From positions 1-56,647 of the forward strand of contig JAUHYW010000073.1 of NCBI GenBank assembly GCA_030426085.1: 56,647 nt of DNA, given 5' to 3'. A program made the position numbers and the translations under genes. The notes beneath the pieces are model-generated. The model saw nothing but the letters and a program-made list of their open reading frames with translations. It made no database searches and was not told the DNA's origin. Positions 17,252 to 31,000 of the stretch are shown here, one piece after another. This DNA is from a bacterium (GTDB taxonomy: Bacteria > Myxococcota_A > Bradymonadia > UBA7976 > UBA1532). Numbering within the stretch: position 1 is the first letter of the stretch; each line of letters starts with the position of its first letter.

Positions 17252-17671
17252 ATGTCCGGTGACGACTTCTCCTTCGACGACATCGTCTCTGCCACCAGCG
17301 TCAAGGAGGCCGCCGAGGCGGCCGAAGAGGCGCAGATCCGCGCGTCGGAGCGGGCGACGCGGGCCCGGGAGATGGACAGCCCGCCGCCTGCCGAGAGCGG
17401 CGACGACGGCATCGAGCGCGAGCGCAAGCGCTACGCGGCTGATCCCCGGGACAACATCATGGGCCTCAAGGTGGGCGACGCGATCGTGTTCGAGGACAGC
17501 GGCGAGGACCTCGACGGGCGCTGGATCATCGCCAAGGTCGAGGGCAGCGTCGACGACGGGGACGAGCGGGCCCTGGTGGCGAGCCGGGACGGCAAGAGCC
17601 CGCCCTTCGCCCGCATCCCCGAGGACGTGCTGCGCGAGGAGCTGGGCCTGGGCCGGTTGAAGATCGGATGA
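17252..17671 (+). CDS. small acidic soluble protein, unknown
   Basis: 139 aa from the ATG at 17252, preceded by TTGGAGG. The first ~60 residues are charged and probably helical or disordered (KEAAEAAEEAQIRASERATR). The C-terminal ~80 form a compact, beta-containing domain (LKVGDAIVFEDSGEDLDGRW, then IAKVEGSV). I do not recognise a family. Its stop overlaps the rhomboid ATG by four bases (ATGA, 17668-17671), so the two are translationally coupled. A regulator or adaptor of the protease is possible but not shown. Confidence 0.75.
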   Translation: MSGDDFSFDDIVSATSVKEAAEAAEEAQIRASERATRAREMDSPPPAESGDDGIERERKRYAADPRDNIMGLKVGDAIVFEDSGEDLDGRWIIAKVEGSVDDGDERALVASRDGKSPPFARIPEDVLREELGLGRLKIG

Positions 17672-18816
17672 CCGACGAGTCTGCCAGGGCGCTGCGGGGC
17701 AGCCCGGCGACCTGGATCGTGGGCGCGGCGATCGGGCTGCTCTTCGGCTTGCAGGTGCTGTGGGGCGGGCCCGGTTCGGAGCCGCTGCTGGCCCGGATGG
17801 GCGCGCTGCACGGGCCGTCGGTGCTCGAGGGGCAGCTCTGGCGGCTGGCCTCGGGCGCGCTGCTGCACACCGGGGCGGCCCACCTCGCCACCAACCTCGT
17901 CGTGCTGATCGCGGTCGGGCGCCCGGTCGAGCGCCTGCTGGGCACCGCCCGCTGGCTGCTGCTGTTCGTGGGCTCGATCCTCGGGGGGTCGGTGGCGAGC
18001 CTCATCGCCGCGCCCGAGCTGGCGGTGGGCGCCTCGGGCGGCCTGCTGGGGCTGCTGGCGGGGGCCGTCGTCCTGGCCTTCACCCGCTCGGACGGGCTGC
18101 CCGATCGCACCCGGCTGCTGCTGCGCTGGGGCACGCTGCTGGCGCTGGGGGTCACCGTGGCGCAGTCCTTCCAGCCGGGGGTCGACATGGCGGCCCACCT
18201 CGGCGGGGCGGTGGCCGGCGGGCTGATCGTGGCCGCGCCGCCGATGCGCCCGCCCACCCTCGGCGCGCCGCCCTCGGAGGAGCAGCGCATCGGGGCCGCC
18301 TTCGCCGCGATCGTGCTGACGCTGGCCCCCCTGCTGGGGGTCTTCGCCGGGCGGGGCTGGGCGGTGATGGATCCCCCGACGTTGTCCCCTCGCCCGTTCG
18401 CCGAGGTCACCGTGCCGCTGCCCGATCTGCCGCCCCGGGGCGCGCTGCGCACGACCGAGGGCGCGGTGAGCGGGCTGTTCGGCGGGGTCGAAGACACCGC
18501 GATCGTGAGCCTGGCCGCGGTCGAGAGCCGGGATCCGGCCGCCGCTCGACAGGGCGTCGGCGAGCTGGCGATCCGCTGGCGCGATCAGAGCCCCGAGTCC
18601 GGGTTCACCCCCCGCGAGGCGCCCCGGGTGACGACCGATCCGACGATGGTCGTGGCCGCGTTCGATGGGCCCGACGGGCAGGCCCTCGAGGTCGCGGTGG
18701 TCGCGGTGGGCGCCCGTCAGGTGCGGATCGACGTGGCGCCGCGGCCGGGGCACGTCCGGCAGTGGCGGGGCGTCGCCGAGCGCATGGCCGCCGGGGTGGA
18801 CCCGCAGGCCGAGTGA
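17668..18816 (+). CDS. rhomboid-family intramembrane serine protease
   Basis: 382 aa. Six or so hydrophobic segments occupy residues ~12-245. The catalytic Ser123 is in GASGG and the partner His177 in DMAAHLGG, the standard dyad. HTGAAHLATNLVVL supplies the His and Asn of the oxyanion region. A seventh hydrophobic segment (IVLTLAPLLGVFAGRGW) precedes a soluble C-terminal extension of ~130 residues, from about 260 to the end, with beta-like strands (VAVVAVGARQVRIDV). That extension is not part of the usual rhomboid core. Rhomboids cut transmembrane segments within the inner membrane; the substrate is unknown here. It is coupled to the upstream small acidic protein gene. Confidence 0.9.
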   Translation: MTDESARALRGSPATWIVGAAIGLLFGLQVLWGGPGSEPLLARMGALHGPSVLEGQLWRLASGALLHTGAAHLATNLVVLIAVGRPVERLLGTARWLLLFVGSILGGSVASLIAAPELAVGASGGLLGLLAGAVVLAFTRSDGLPDRTRLLLRWGTLLALGVTVAQSFQPGVDMAAHLGGAVAGGLIVAAPPMRPPTLGAPPSEEQRIGAAFAAIVLTLAPLLGVFAGRGWAVMDPPTLSPRPFAEVTVPLPDLPPRGALRTTEGAVSGLFGGVEDTAIVSLAAVESRDPAAARQGVGELAIRWRDQSPESGFTPREAPRVTTDPTMVVAAFDGPDGQALEVAVVAVGARQVRIDVAPRPGHVRQWRGVAERMAAGVDPQAE

Positions 18817-18885
18817 TGCGTCGCGTCGCGCGCATCTTGCGTGATCCCGGCCCCTGCTGGTTCCATCTCCCGAAGGAGGTGTGCC

Positions 18886-22275
<3,390 letters not shown>

Positions 22276-22276
22276 C

Positions 22277-22990
22277 TCAGCGCAGCGCGGCGAAGACGGC
22301 GAGGCCAGCGCCCATGAACAGCGCGCCCAGCTCGAGGCGGCGGGTGGCCGCCTCTTCGATGCGCCGGCGGATGCCTCGCCCGAGCAGGTTCCCGGCGGTG
22401 ATGGCCGCGGCGAGCCCCAAGGCGGCGCCGATGGTGTGCAGCCCCACGAGGCCGTCGAGGCCGTAGCCGGTGAAGCGGCCGAGGTGCATGCCGACCGCGA
22501 TGACCGCCCCGGTGCCGATGTAGGCCGATCCGCTGAGCCCGGCGGCGAGCAGCAGCGGGGCGACGAGCACGCCCCCGCCCCCCGCGCCGGCGGTGAACAG
22601 GCCGATGATGACGCCGGCCGGGAGCATCGCCTTGGGGTGGGGGGTGAAGCTCAGCGCGCCCACGCTGCGCAGGAGCGCCAGGCCGACCATGACCCCCATC
22701 GCGCCGTAGAGCACGCCGGCGGGCACCGCGTCGACGAACACGCCGCCGATGATGCTCGCCGGCAGCGCCCCGACCAGGATGGCGCCCGCCGTGCGCCAGT
22801 CGATGCCCCGGCGGAAGAGGGTCGCCCGGTGGGCGTTGCCGATGAGCAGGGCCGGCGCGGTGGTGGCCAGCGCCCGCCAGGGATCCCACAGGATGGAGAG
22901 GCCGAGCAGCAGGACCGTGCCGCCGCCGACGCCGGCGACGGTGGTGAGGACGCCGGCGAAGAGGCCGAGAGCGAGGGCGATGGCGAGCAT
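22277..22990 (-). CDS. TauE/SafE-family membrane permease
   Basis: 237 aa from the ATG at 22990 with GGGGAGG upstream. The protein is almost entirely hydrophobic with about 7-8 helices. It has the internal duplication of the family: GLFAGVLTTVAGVGGGTVLL in the first half and GLFTAGAGGGGVLVAPLLL in the second. Family members are thought to export sulfite, sulfoacetate or other organic anions across the inner membrane, and several are unassigned. It is divergent from a LysR gene 171 bp away, which probably controls it, as is common for this family. Its stop is one base from that of the convergent MopE-like gene. Confidence 0.88.
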   Translation of the reverse strand: MLAIALALGLFAGVLTTVAGVGGGTVLLLGLSILWDPWRALATTAPALLIGNAHRATLFRRGIDWRTAGAILVGALPASIIGGVFVDAVPAGVLYGAMGVMVGLALLRSVGALSFTPHPKAMLPAGVIIGLFTAGAGGGGVLVAPLLLAAGLSGSAYIGTGAVIAVGMHLGRFTGYGLDGLVGLHTIGAALGLAAAITAGNLLGRGIRRRIEEAATRRLELGALFMGAGLAVFAALR

Positions 22991-23108
22991 GGGGCCTCCC
23001 CGGGCGGAGCGGTGCCATACGGGCTGACTCCCAATGGGACCCGGATGGCGTCGGATGACTGAGATGACTGGCTGCGAGCGCACTGTCGCATCCGGGCCGT
23101 CCCCGGTC

Positions 23109-23150
23109 CAATCGATTGTTTTGAAGGTGACCATCAGCAATGCCGATGGT
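23109..23150. promoter_or_regulatory. LysR operator candidates between permease and regulator
   Basis: A perfect palindrome, CAATCGATTG (23109-23118), and an interrupted palindrome, ACCATC-N9-GATGGT (23130-23150), lie in the divergent region. The second is 11 bp before the LysR start codon, a position suited to autorepression. Confidence 0.5.
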
Positions 23151-23161
23151 AGATCGGGGGG

Positions 23162-24001
23162 ATGCACGACGAGCTGCGCCACTTCCTGCTGGTGATCGAG
23201 CACGGCACGCTGACCGCCGCCGCCCGCCGGGCCCACCTGAGCCAGCCGGCGCTGACGGCCTCGATCCAGCGGCTCGAGGCGGCCTTCGAGGCGAAGCTGC
23301 TGCATCGGGGGCGGCGCGGCGCCGAGGCGACGGCGGCCGGGCGGGCCCTGATGCCCCACGCCCGGGCGGCGCTGGCGGCGGTGGACGACGGGCGGCGGGC
23401 GGTGGCCGAGGTCGAGGGCCTCGACGGTGGCGAAGTGCGGCTGGGCGGCGGGGCCACGGCGTGCACCTACCTGCTGCCGGATGTGCTCGCCCGCTTCCGC
23501 GCCCGCCATCCGCGGGTTCGACTGTCGCTGCGCGAGGGCTACCCCGATGGCTTGCGGGCGCAGCTCGAGGCCGGCGCGCTGGACATGGCGGTGGTCACCG
23601 GCGACGACGGCGAGACCTGGTTGCAGGACACCCTGATCCTCGTCGGCGCGCCGGAGGTCGACCCCACCGACGCGCCCTTCGTGACCCTGACCCGCGGCTC
23701 GTCGACCCGGCGGCTGCTCGACCGGCACTTCCCCGGGGCCTCGATCGCGATGGAGTTGGGGGGGATCTCGGCGGTCAAGGGCAACGTGCGGGCGGGTATC
23801 GGGGTGGCCCTGATCAGCGCCTCGGCGGTGCGCCACGATCTGGCGATCGGACGCCTCGTGCGGGTCCCCCACCCGGCCACGCCGATCCGGCGCCGGGTCG
23901 CGCTCCTGCACCGGGGCCTCGACCGGCTCGCCCCCGCCGCCGCCGCTCTTCGGGAGATGCTGCTGGCCACCCCCGACCCCGTGAATGGAGCCGGCCGATG
24001 A
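23162..24001 (+). CDS. LysR-family transcriptional regulator
   Basis: 279 aa. The winged-helix domain covers residues 1-60 (FLLVIEHGTLTAAARRAHLS, then QPALTASIQRLE), and a periplasmic-binding-like effector domain covers ~85-270. It is slightly shorter than the usual ~300 aa, with a compact effector part. The divergent TauE/SafE permease gene is the likely target, and palindromes sit between them. Its stop overlaps the start of the next membrane protein gene (ATGA), so the two form an operon. The effector is unknown; an organic sulfur compound would fit the permease family. Confidence 0.92.
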   Translation: MHDELRHFLLVIEHGTLTAAARRAHLSQPALTASIQRLEAAFEAKLLHRGRRGAEATAAGRALMPHARAALAAVDDGRRAVAEVEGLDGGEVRLGGGATACTYLLPDVLARFRARHPRVRLSLREGYPDGLRAQLEAGALDMAVVTGDDGETWLQDTLILVGAPEVDPTDAPFVTLTRGSSTRRLLDRHFPGASIAMELGGISAVKGNVRAGIGVALISASAVRHDLAIGRLVRVPHPATPIRRRVALLHRGLDRLAPAAAALREMLLATPDPVNGAGR

Positions 24002-24618
24002 CGCAGGGACGGGCCCGGACGGGGCAGCACCCCGTGCATAGCGATCGCGAGCGGGTGGTGGGGGTGCTGCTGCGCCCGCGGGCGACGTTCGCCCGGTTGG
24101 CGGCTCATCCCAGACCGTGGTTCGCCCTCGCCTGCGCCCTGGTGCTGGGGCTCTTCTGGTCGGGGCTCGCCGCGGGGCTGGCCGCGCAGGGGCACGCACC
24201 GAGCATGACCCGGGGGCTGCCGGTCGCCCCCGATCGGTACTACGCGACGGCCGCGCTGTATCTCACGCCGCTGTGGATCGGGCTCACGCTGCTGACCGCG
24301 GCGACGGCCCACGGCGCGGCGCGGGCGCTGGGCGGGCGCGGGCGCTGGGCGGCGAGCCTGAGCACCATCGGCCCGGCCTACGCGCTGCCGTTGATGGCGC
24401 TGTGGCTGCTGCCGGACGTGCTGACGTGGCTGATCGCCGGCCACGACGCGCTGGGCGCGACCGTGCGGATCGCGGCCCCAGCGGCGGCGCTGATGGTCAC
24501 GGTGCGGGTGGTGCAGGCCGTGCGCGCGGCGCACGGCCTGGGTCTGGGGCGGGGGCTCGCCGCCGCGCTGGTGGCGGCGCTGGCTCAGGCGGGTCCGCTG
24601 GCGCTGCTGGTGCGCTGA
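23998..24618 (+). CDS. Yip1-like small membrane protein
   Basis: 206 aa with about five hydrophobic helices. The first ~35 residues are polar and contain VLLRPRATFARLAAHPRPW, the short motif preceding the membrane part in Yip1-domain proteins. The helices follow (LTAATAHGAARALGG; YALPLMALWLLPDVLTWL). The function of bacterial Yip1-like proteins is unclear. Coupled to the LysR gene by a 4-bp overlap, though the functional link to it is not obvious. Confidence 0.6.
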   Translation: MTQGRARTGQHPVHSDRERVVGVLLRPRATFARLAAHPRPWFALACALVLGLFWSGLAAGLAAQGHAPSMTRGLPVAPDRYYATAALYLTPLWIGLTLLTAATAHGAARALGGRGRWAASLSTIGPAYALPLMALWLLPDVLTWLIAGHDALGATVRIAAPAAALMVTVRVVQAVRAAHGLGLGRGLAAALVAALAQAGPLALLVR

Positions 24619-24638
24619 GCGGATCGGCCGAGGGCGGG

Positions 24639-24666
24639 GTCAGAGGTCAGAGGTCAGAGGTCAGAG
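24639..24666. repeat. 7-bp GTCAGAG repeat, 4 copies
   Basis: Four perfect tandem copies lie in the 59-bp convergent gap between the Yip1-like gene and sucD. Slippage-prone; no function is visible. Confidence 0.9.
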
Positions 24667-24677
24667 CGGCGACGGGA

Positions 24678-25547
24678 TCAGAGCAGCGAGGCGAGCGCGC
24701 TGCCCATGTCGGCCGGGGTGTCGGCGACCTTGATGCCGGCGGCCTGCATCGCGGCGATCTTGTCCGCCGCGGTGCCCTTGCCCCCGCTGATGATCGCCCC
24801 GGCGTGCCCCATCCGGCGCCCCGGAGGCGCGGTGGTGCCGGCGATGAAGCCGGCCACCGGCTTCTTCATGTTGGCCTCGATCCACGCGGCGGCCTGCTCT
24901 TCGGCGTTGCCCCCGATCTCGCCGATCATGATGACCGCGTCGGTGTCGGGGTCGTCATTGAAGGCTTCGAGCACGTCGATGAAGTTGGTGCCGTTGACCG
25001 GATCCCCGCCGATGCCGACGCAGGTGCTCTGGCCGATGCCGAGCGCGGTGAGCTGGCCCACCGCCTCGTAGGTCAGCGTGCCCGAGCGGCTGACGACGCC
25101 GACCCGGCCCGGCAGGTGGATGTGACCGGGCATGATGCCGATCTTGCACTTGCCGGGGCTGATCACGCCGGGGCAGTTGGGCCCCACCAGCCGCGAGCCG
25201 CTGCCCTTCAGCGCGGCCTTGACCTCGACCATGTCGAGCACCGGGATGCCCTCGGTGATCGCGATGATCAGCTCGACCCCGGCCGCGATGGCCTCGAGGA
25301 TCGCGTCGGCCGCGAACGGCGGCGGCACGTAGACCACCGAGGCGTTGGCCCCGGTCTCGGCGACCGCCTGCGCGACCGTGTTGAAGACGGGCACCTTCTC
25401 CTCGAAGGTCTGCCCGCCCTTGCCCGGGGTGACCCCGGCCACCAGATCGGTGCCGTAGGCCATCATCTGCTTGCAGTGGAAGCTGCCGGTCGAGCCGGTG
25501 ATGCCCTGGCAGAGCAGCTTGGTGTTCTCGTCGACCCAGATCGCCAT
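24678..25547 (-). CDS. sucD: succinyl-CoA ligase alpha subunit
   Basis: 289 aa, the normal length. The enzyme converts succinyl-CoA, NDP and phosphate to succinate, CoA and NTP in the TCA cycle. It has the CoA-binding Rossmann part ([14 protein letters not shown]), the signature [11 protein letters not shown] and the phosphohistidine loop [16 protein letters not shown]. It is third in the minus-strand order icd-sucC-sucD, 10 bp after sucC, with GGGGGA before the ATG. It acts as a heterodimer or heterotetramer with SucC in the cytoplasm. Confidence 0.97.
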   Translation of the reverse strand: MAIWVDENTKLLCQGITGSTGSFHCKQMMAYGTDLVAGVTPGKGGQTFEEKVPVFNTVAQAVAETGANASVVYVPPPFAADAILEAIAAGVELIIAITEGIPVLDMVEVKAALKGSGSRLVGPNCPGVISPGKCKIGIMPGHIHLPGRVGVVSRSGTLTYEAVGQLTALGIGQSTCVGIGGDPVNGTNFIDVLEAFNDDPDTDAVIMIGEIGGNAEEQAAAWIEANMKKPVAGFIAGTTAPPGRRMGHAGAIISGGKGTAADKIAAMQAAGIKVADTPADMGSALASLL

Positions 25548-25557
25548 GACTGTCCCC

Positions 25558-26724
<1,167 letters not shown>

Positions 26725-26788
26725 CTGAAATGCCTGCCCCGGGCCGCCGCGCCCCTGACGGAGGGCGGCGGCGCCGGATGTCTCGGGA

Positions 26789-28027
26789 TCACATGTGCGA
26801 GATGATGTCGCTGCCGAACTCGCTGCACTTGCGCAGGGTGGCGCCTTCCATCTGCCGCTCGAAGTCGTAGGTGACGGTGCCGGCCTTGATGGCCCCCTCG
26901 ACGCCCTTGACGATGAGGTCGGCGGCCTCGTTCCAGCCGAGGTGGCGCAACATCATCTCGCCCGACAGGATGACCGAGCCGGGGTTGACCTTGTCCTGGC
27001 CGGCGTACTTCGGCGCCGTGCCGTGGGTCGCCTCGAAGATGGCGTGGCCGGTGTCGTAGTTGATGTTGCCGCCGGGGGCGATGCCGATGCCGCCGACGCA
27101 GGCGGCGAGGGCATCGCTGATGTAGTCCCCGTTGAGGTTCATCGTCGCGATGACCGAGTACTCGGCGGGGCGGGTCAGGATCTGCTGGAGGAAGGCGTCG
27201 GCGATGACGTCCTTGATGACGATCTCCTCGCCGGTCTTGGGCGACTTCAGCTTGCACCACGGCCCGCCGCCGAACTCCTCGGCCCCGAAGTGCACCTTGG
27301 CGGTCTGGTAGCCCCAGTCCCGGAAGGCGCCCTCGGTGAACTTCATGATGTTGCCCTTGTGCACCAGCGTCACCGAGTCGCGCTCGTTGTCGATGGCGTA
27401 CTGGATCGCCGCCCGCACCAGGCGCTCGGTGCCCTCGCGGCTGATGGGCTTGATGCCGAAGCCGGTCGTCTCGGGGAAGCGCACCTTGGCGAAGCTCTCG
27501 CCGAAGTGCTCTTTCATGAGCCCGGCGAACTTCGCGGCGGCCTCGGTGCCCTCCTGGAATTCGATGCCGGCGTAGATGTCCTCCGAGTTCTCCCGGAAGA
27601 TCACCATGTCGGTCAGATCGGGCCGCTTGACCGGGCTGGGCACGCCCTCGAACCAGCGCACGGGGCGCAGGCAGGTGTAGAGGTCGAGCTTCTGGCGCAG
27701 GGCCACGTTGAGCGAGCGGATGCCGCCGCCGACCGGGGTGGTCAGCGGGCCCTTGATGCCCACGAGCAGCTCGCGGAACCCGTCGAGGGTGGCCTCGGGC
27801 AGCCACTCACCGGTCTCGTCGTAGGCCTTCTGGCCAGCGAGCACCTCGCGCCACACGATCTTGCGATCGCCGCCGTAGGCCTTCTCGACCGCGGCGTCGA
27901 AGACCCGCACCGCGGCGGCCCAGATGTCGGGCCCGATGCCGTCGCCTTCGATGAAGGGCACGATGGGGTGATCGGGCACCTGGAGGGTGCCGTTCGCGTC
28001 GAGGGTGATCGTCTCGCCGTTGCTCAT
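26789..28027 (-). CDS. icd: isocitrate dehydrogenase, NADP-type
   Basis: 412 aa from the ATG at 28027 with GAGGAGAACC before it. It oxidises and decarboxylates isocitrate to 2-oxoglutarate. It belongs to the homodimeric bacterial type: [10 protein letters not shown]-like N-terminus ([14 protein letters not shown]), substrate loop [15 protein letters not shown] with the regulatory Ser, [16 protein letters not shown], and [12 protein letters not shown]. The ENSEDIYAG loop is the phosphorylation site in E. coli, but no icd kinase is seen here. First gene of icd-sucC-sucD, so three consecutive TCA functions are grouped. Confidence 0.97.
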   Translation of the reverse strand: MSNGETITLDANGTLQVPDHPIVPFIEGDGIGPDIWAAAVRVFDAAVEKAYGGDRKIVWREVLAGQKAYDETGEWLPEATLDGFRELLVGIKGPLTTPVGGGIRSLNVALRQKLDLYTCLRPVRWFEGVPSPVKRPDLTDMVIFRENSEDIYAGIEFQEGTEAAAKFAGLMKEHFGESFAKVRFPETTGFGIKPISREGTERLVRAAIQYAIDNERDSVTLVHKGNIMKFTEGAFRDWGYQTAKVHFGAEEFGGGPWCKLKSPKTGEEIVIKDVIADAFLQQILTRPAEYSVIATMNLNGDYISDALAACVGGIGIAPGGNINYDTGHAIFEATHGTAPKYAGQDKVNPGSVILSGEMMLRHLGWNEAADLIVKGVEGAIKAGTVTYDFERQMEGATLRKCSEFGSDIISHM

Positions 28028-28066
28028 GGTTCTCCTCGGGGCTCTGGGGGCGGAGGGTCGGGGTTC

Positions 28067-28093
28067 ATTACATCGCCCGTCGCCGGTGATCAA
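28067..28093 (-). promoter_or_regulatory. icd: possible icd promoter
   Basis: Minus strand: TTGATC (28093-28088) and TGTAAT (28072-28067), 5/6 to the -10 consensus, with a short 15-bp spacer. About 40 bp before the icd start codon. Confidence 0.35.
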
Positions 28094-28173
28094 GCACGGT
28101 GTGGCGGACTTGCGCGGGGGGGCCGGCGGGCGCACGATGCGAGCAGGTCGACGGCCCCGACGCGAGGAGTCCG

Positions 28174-30075
28174 GTGCAGCCCGACGAGCCCGATCCGGTC
28201 GATGCCCGGCGCAGCCTGCGGGGCAAGGTGCTCGTCCTGTTGCTCGCCATCGGCCTCGGCCCGCTGCTGATCGCCGGCGGGGTCAACATCAACCGGGCGG
28301 TCGAGAAGGGCAAAGTGTCGGAGCGGCAGCGGCTGGCCCAGGCGGCGCGGTTCGCGGCCGTCTCGGTGACCGATCTCTTCGCCCGGGGCCTGGAGGATGT
28401 GCGGCTGCTCGCCCGGCGGTTCCCGGTCGAGTCGTTCGACTTCGCCGCCGCCGAGCGGGCCCTCGATCGAGGCAGCCGGCTGGCCGCCCTCGAGCAGTGG
28501 CGCGACGCCCCGCTCATCTCGCGGCTGGTCCAGGAGTTCGCGACGCTGTTCGTGGCCCTCGACGACGGCCGCGTCGTCTACACCACCCCGTTCAGCAACC
28601 ACCCGCTCATCGACATGGCCGAGCGGCCGTGGTTCGAGGCCCTCGCCGACCGCGGCGGGTTGGCCCCCGGCCCCCTGCCCCCGCTCACGAGCAAGGCCGA
28701 TCCGGGGGTGGTGGTCTTCGCGCCGCTGCTGCACCGGGACGGCCGGGCGGCGGGCTACCTCGGCGCGGTGATCGCCAGCGACGTGCTCGCCGACATCCTC
28801 GCCCGGGCCGAGGACGGGCTGGCCGACTCCGGGTCGCGCACGATGGTGGCGATCATCGGGCCCGACGGGCACATCGCGGCCCACTCCGACGCCAGCCGGG
28901 TGGGCAGCCCGCTGGAGGGCGAGCTGTGGAGCGACCGGGCCCCCGGCACCCGGGAGCTGATGCTGGGCAGCGTGCCGGTGGTGGCCTCGTGGGGCGATGT
29001 GGGGCGGGCCGGCTGGAAGGTGGTCATCGTCACCCACCGAGACGACGCCTACCGCTACGTCTACGGCCTCATCTGGCTGCTGATGGTCGTGATCGTGCTG
29101 ACCTTCGTGCTGGTGCTGCTGATGGCCGACTACTCGGCCCGGCGGCTGCTCGAGCCGATCCACGAGCTCGAGCAGGGGGCCCAGATGATCGGCGCCGGCT
29201 CGCTCGACTATCGCATCGAGCTCGACACCCACAACCGGGACGAGCTGGGCCGGCTGGCCCACAGCTTCAACGCGATGGGCGAGAGCGTGCAGCGCAGCCG
29301 GCAGCAGCTCGAGACGTACGGCCGCAGCCTCGAGACCGCCCGCAAGGAACTGGACGCCATCGTCTACGGCATCACCCACGACCTGAAGAAGTCGCTGCGG
29401 GGCATCGAGGCCTTCGCCAGCTTCCTCGGCGAGGACTACGCCGACGATCTCGACGAGGACGGGCTCGAGATGCTGGGCTCGATCGCGGTCAACGTGGATC
29501 GCATCAACCAGCTCGCCGACGATCTCATCGGGCTCGTCGAGCACGAGCGCGAGCCGGGTCAGCCGACGAGCTTCGAAGCGCAGGCGCTGCTCGAAGAGGT
29601 GCGCGAGCGGGTCCTCGAGCGCCACCGGGGCGAGGTGGTGCTCGAAGGCGAGATGCCGACGATCACCGGTGATCGGGCCCGGCTGATGCTCGTCTTCGAC
29701 AACCTCATCGACAACGGGCTCAAGTTCAACCGCTCGGCCGAACCGCGAGTGGTCGTGCGGTGCCACGACGGCATGCTGACGTGGCGCTTCGACGTCACCG
29801 ACAACGGGATCGGCATCGAACCCCGGTTCCACGACCGGATCTTCGAGCTGTTCGCCCGCCTCAACCAGCAGGACGAGTTCGCCGGCAACGGCACCGGGCT
29901 CAACCTCGCCCGGCGCATCGTCGAGGAGCACCGGGGGCAGCTCGCCGTCGGCGCCCACCCCGACGGGGGCTGCGTCTTCACCGTGACCCTGCCCAAAGAG
30001 AGCGAGGCGCTCACCGAGCCCAGCCTCGCCGCGTGGCGCCTGCCCGGCGAGAGCGGAGACGTCGACCTGATGTGA
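28174..30075 (+). CDS. membrane sensor histidine kinase (Cache-HAMP-HisKA)
   Basis: 633 aa from a GTG at 28174 with GAGGAG upstream. Helix 1 is at ~19-37 and helix 2 at ~295-320, with a ~255-residue periplasmic sensor between them that resembles a double Cache domain ([20 protein letters not shown]). A HAMP follows ([20 protein letters not shown]). The phosphoacceptor is His402 in [13 protein letters not shown]. The ATPase part has [21 protein letters not shown] and [18 protein letters not shown]. No response regulator gene is adjacent, so it is an orphan kinase. The DUF-like form 'ITHDLKKSL' is typical of kinases with phytochrome-like cores. The ligand is unknown. Confidence 0.92.
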   Translation: MQPDEPDPVDARRSLRGKVLVLLLAIGLGPLLIAGGVNINRAVEKGKVSERQRLAQAARFAAVSVTDLFARGLEDVRLLARRFPVESFDFAAAERALDRGSRLAALEQWRDAPLISRLVQEFATLFVALDDGRVVYTTPFSNHPLIDMAERPWFEALADRGGLAPGPLPPLTSKADPGVVVFAPLLHRDGRAAGYLGAVIASDVLADILARAEDGLADSGSRTMVAIIGPDGHIAAHSDASRVGSPLEGELWSDRAPGTRELMLGSVPVVASWGDVGRAGWKVVIVTHRDDAYRYVYGLIWLLMVVIVLTFVLVLLMADYSARRLLEPIHELEQGAQMIGAGSLDYRIELDTHNRDELGRLAHSFNAMGESVQRSRQQLETYGRSLETARKELDAIVYGITHDLKKSLRGIEAFASFLGEDYADDLDEDGLEMLGSIAVNVDRINQLADDLIGLVEHEREPGQPTSFEAQALLEEVRERVLERHRGEVVLEGEMPTITGDRARLMLVFDNLIDNGLKFNRSAEPRVVVRCHDGMLTWRFDVTDNGIGIEPRFHDRIFELFARLNQQDEFAGNGTGLNLARRIVEEHRGQLAVGAHPDGGCVFTVTLPKESEALTEPSLAAWRLPGESGDVDLM

Positions 30076-30146
30076 CGACCGGCGGGTTGTGCTATACGTC
30101 CGCGGTCAATCATCCGTCCCCGGATGCCCGCACGGAGGTCACCTCG

Positions 30147-30890
30147 ATGGGTCTCTTCGACATCTTCAGCAGCAAGCCGACGCCCAAGAAGATCGACAAG
30201 ATCACCAAGCGCATGCTCAACGAGCATCATCAACAACAGGTGCGACAGGAGGCGATCGAAGAGCTGATCGCCTTCGGCACCGACTACGCGATCCTGGCCC
30301 TGGTCAAGCGGCTGGGCACCAACTTCCGCGACACGATCAAGAACGAGCAGGAGAAGCGCTACATCGACCAGGTGCTCGTCGAGCACTTCGGCCAGCGCTC
30401 GGTCGTGCCGCTCGAGCAGTACGTGCGCAGCGAGCAGACCATCTCGGCCGCGATCCGCACGCTGGCCAAGCTCGTGGACGACGAGCGGGTCGTGACGGTG
30501 TGCGTCGAGACGCTCGGGGGCTACCCACCCAACGACCACCGCTCGATCGACCCCAAGCTTCAGCTCGTCGACGCGCTCGCCGACTACGAGGACGAGCGGG
30601 TGGTCCCGGCGGTGATGCCCCACGCGCTCGACCACGACGACGACATCCGGGTGAAGGCGATCGGCCTGCTCGAAGCCCGGATCGACAAGGACCACCCGCT
30701 GTACGACGAGGTCGTCGAGACCTTGATCAAGGTGCTGAAGGACGCCCTCGCCAGCGGGCGCATCGTGCGCCGAGCGGCCCGCGCCCTCGGCGCGCTGGGC
30801 GTCGACCTGTCCGATCGTCGGGAGGAGCTGGACGAGTTCGTGCCCGACGGATACAGCATCGGCGAGGACGGGCGGCTCTCGGGGCAGTAG
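30147..30890 (+). CDS. HEAT/armadillo-like repeat protein
   Basis: 247 aa from the ATG at 30147 with GGAGGT upstream. Helical pairs run through the protein, for example RQEAIEELIAFGTDYAILAL, then YIDQVLVEHFG, AIRTLAKLVDDERVVTVCVE, and DDIRVKAIGLLEARI, a pattern of HEAT-type repeats. It is soluble and acidic. Proteins of this kind act as scaffolds, and related ones occur beside cytochrome or kinase genes in other bacteria. It lies 71 bp after the histidine kinase gene and may be co-transcribed. No catalytic motif is visible. Confidence 0.8.
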   Translation: MGLFDIFSSKPTPKKIDKITKRMLNEHHQQQVRQEAIEELIAFGTDYAILALVKRLGTNFRDTIKNEQEKRYIDQVLVEHFGQRSVVPLEQYVRSEQTISAAIRTLAKLVDDERVVTVCVETLGGYPPNDHRSIDPKLQLVDALADYEDERVVPAVMPHALDHDDDIRVKAIGLLEARIDKDHPLYDEVVETLIKVLKDALASGRIVRRAARALGALGVDLSDRREELDEFVPDGYSIGEDGRLSGQ

Positions 30891-30910
30891 CCCTTCGCCC
30901 GTCGAGCAGC

Positions 30911-30929
30911 CGCCCGGGACCTTCGGGCG
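30911..30929. terminator. hairpin between convergent HEAT and HD genes
   Basis: CGCCCG, 7-nt loop, CGGGCG, in the 110-bp convergent gap 30891-31000. More GC-rich inverted strings follow. There is no T-tract. Confidence 0.4.
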
Positions 30930-31000
30930 CGGCTCCGGGCCTTCGAGCGACAGCTCCCGGCTCGCGACGGTGTACTTTCCCCGGGTGCTGCTGGGATCCC

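Noticed and set aside
24639-24666. Attachment site or iteron origin
   Set aside because: Only four 7-bp copies and no integrase or replication gene nearby.
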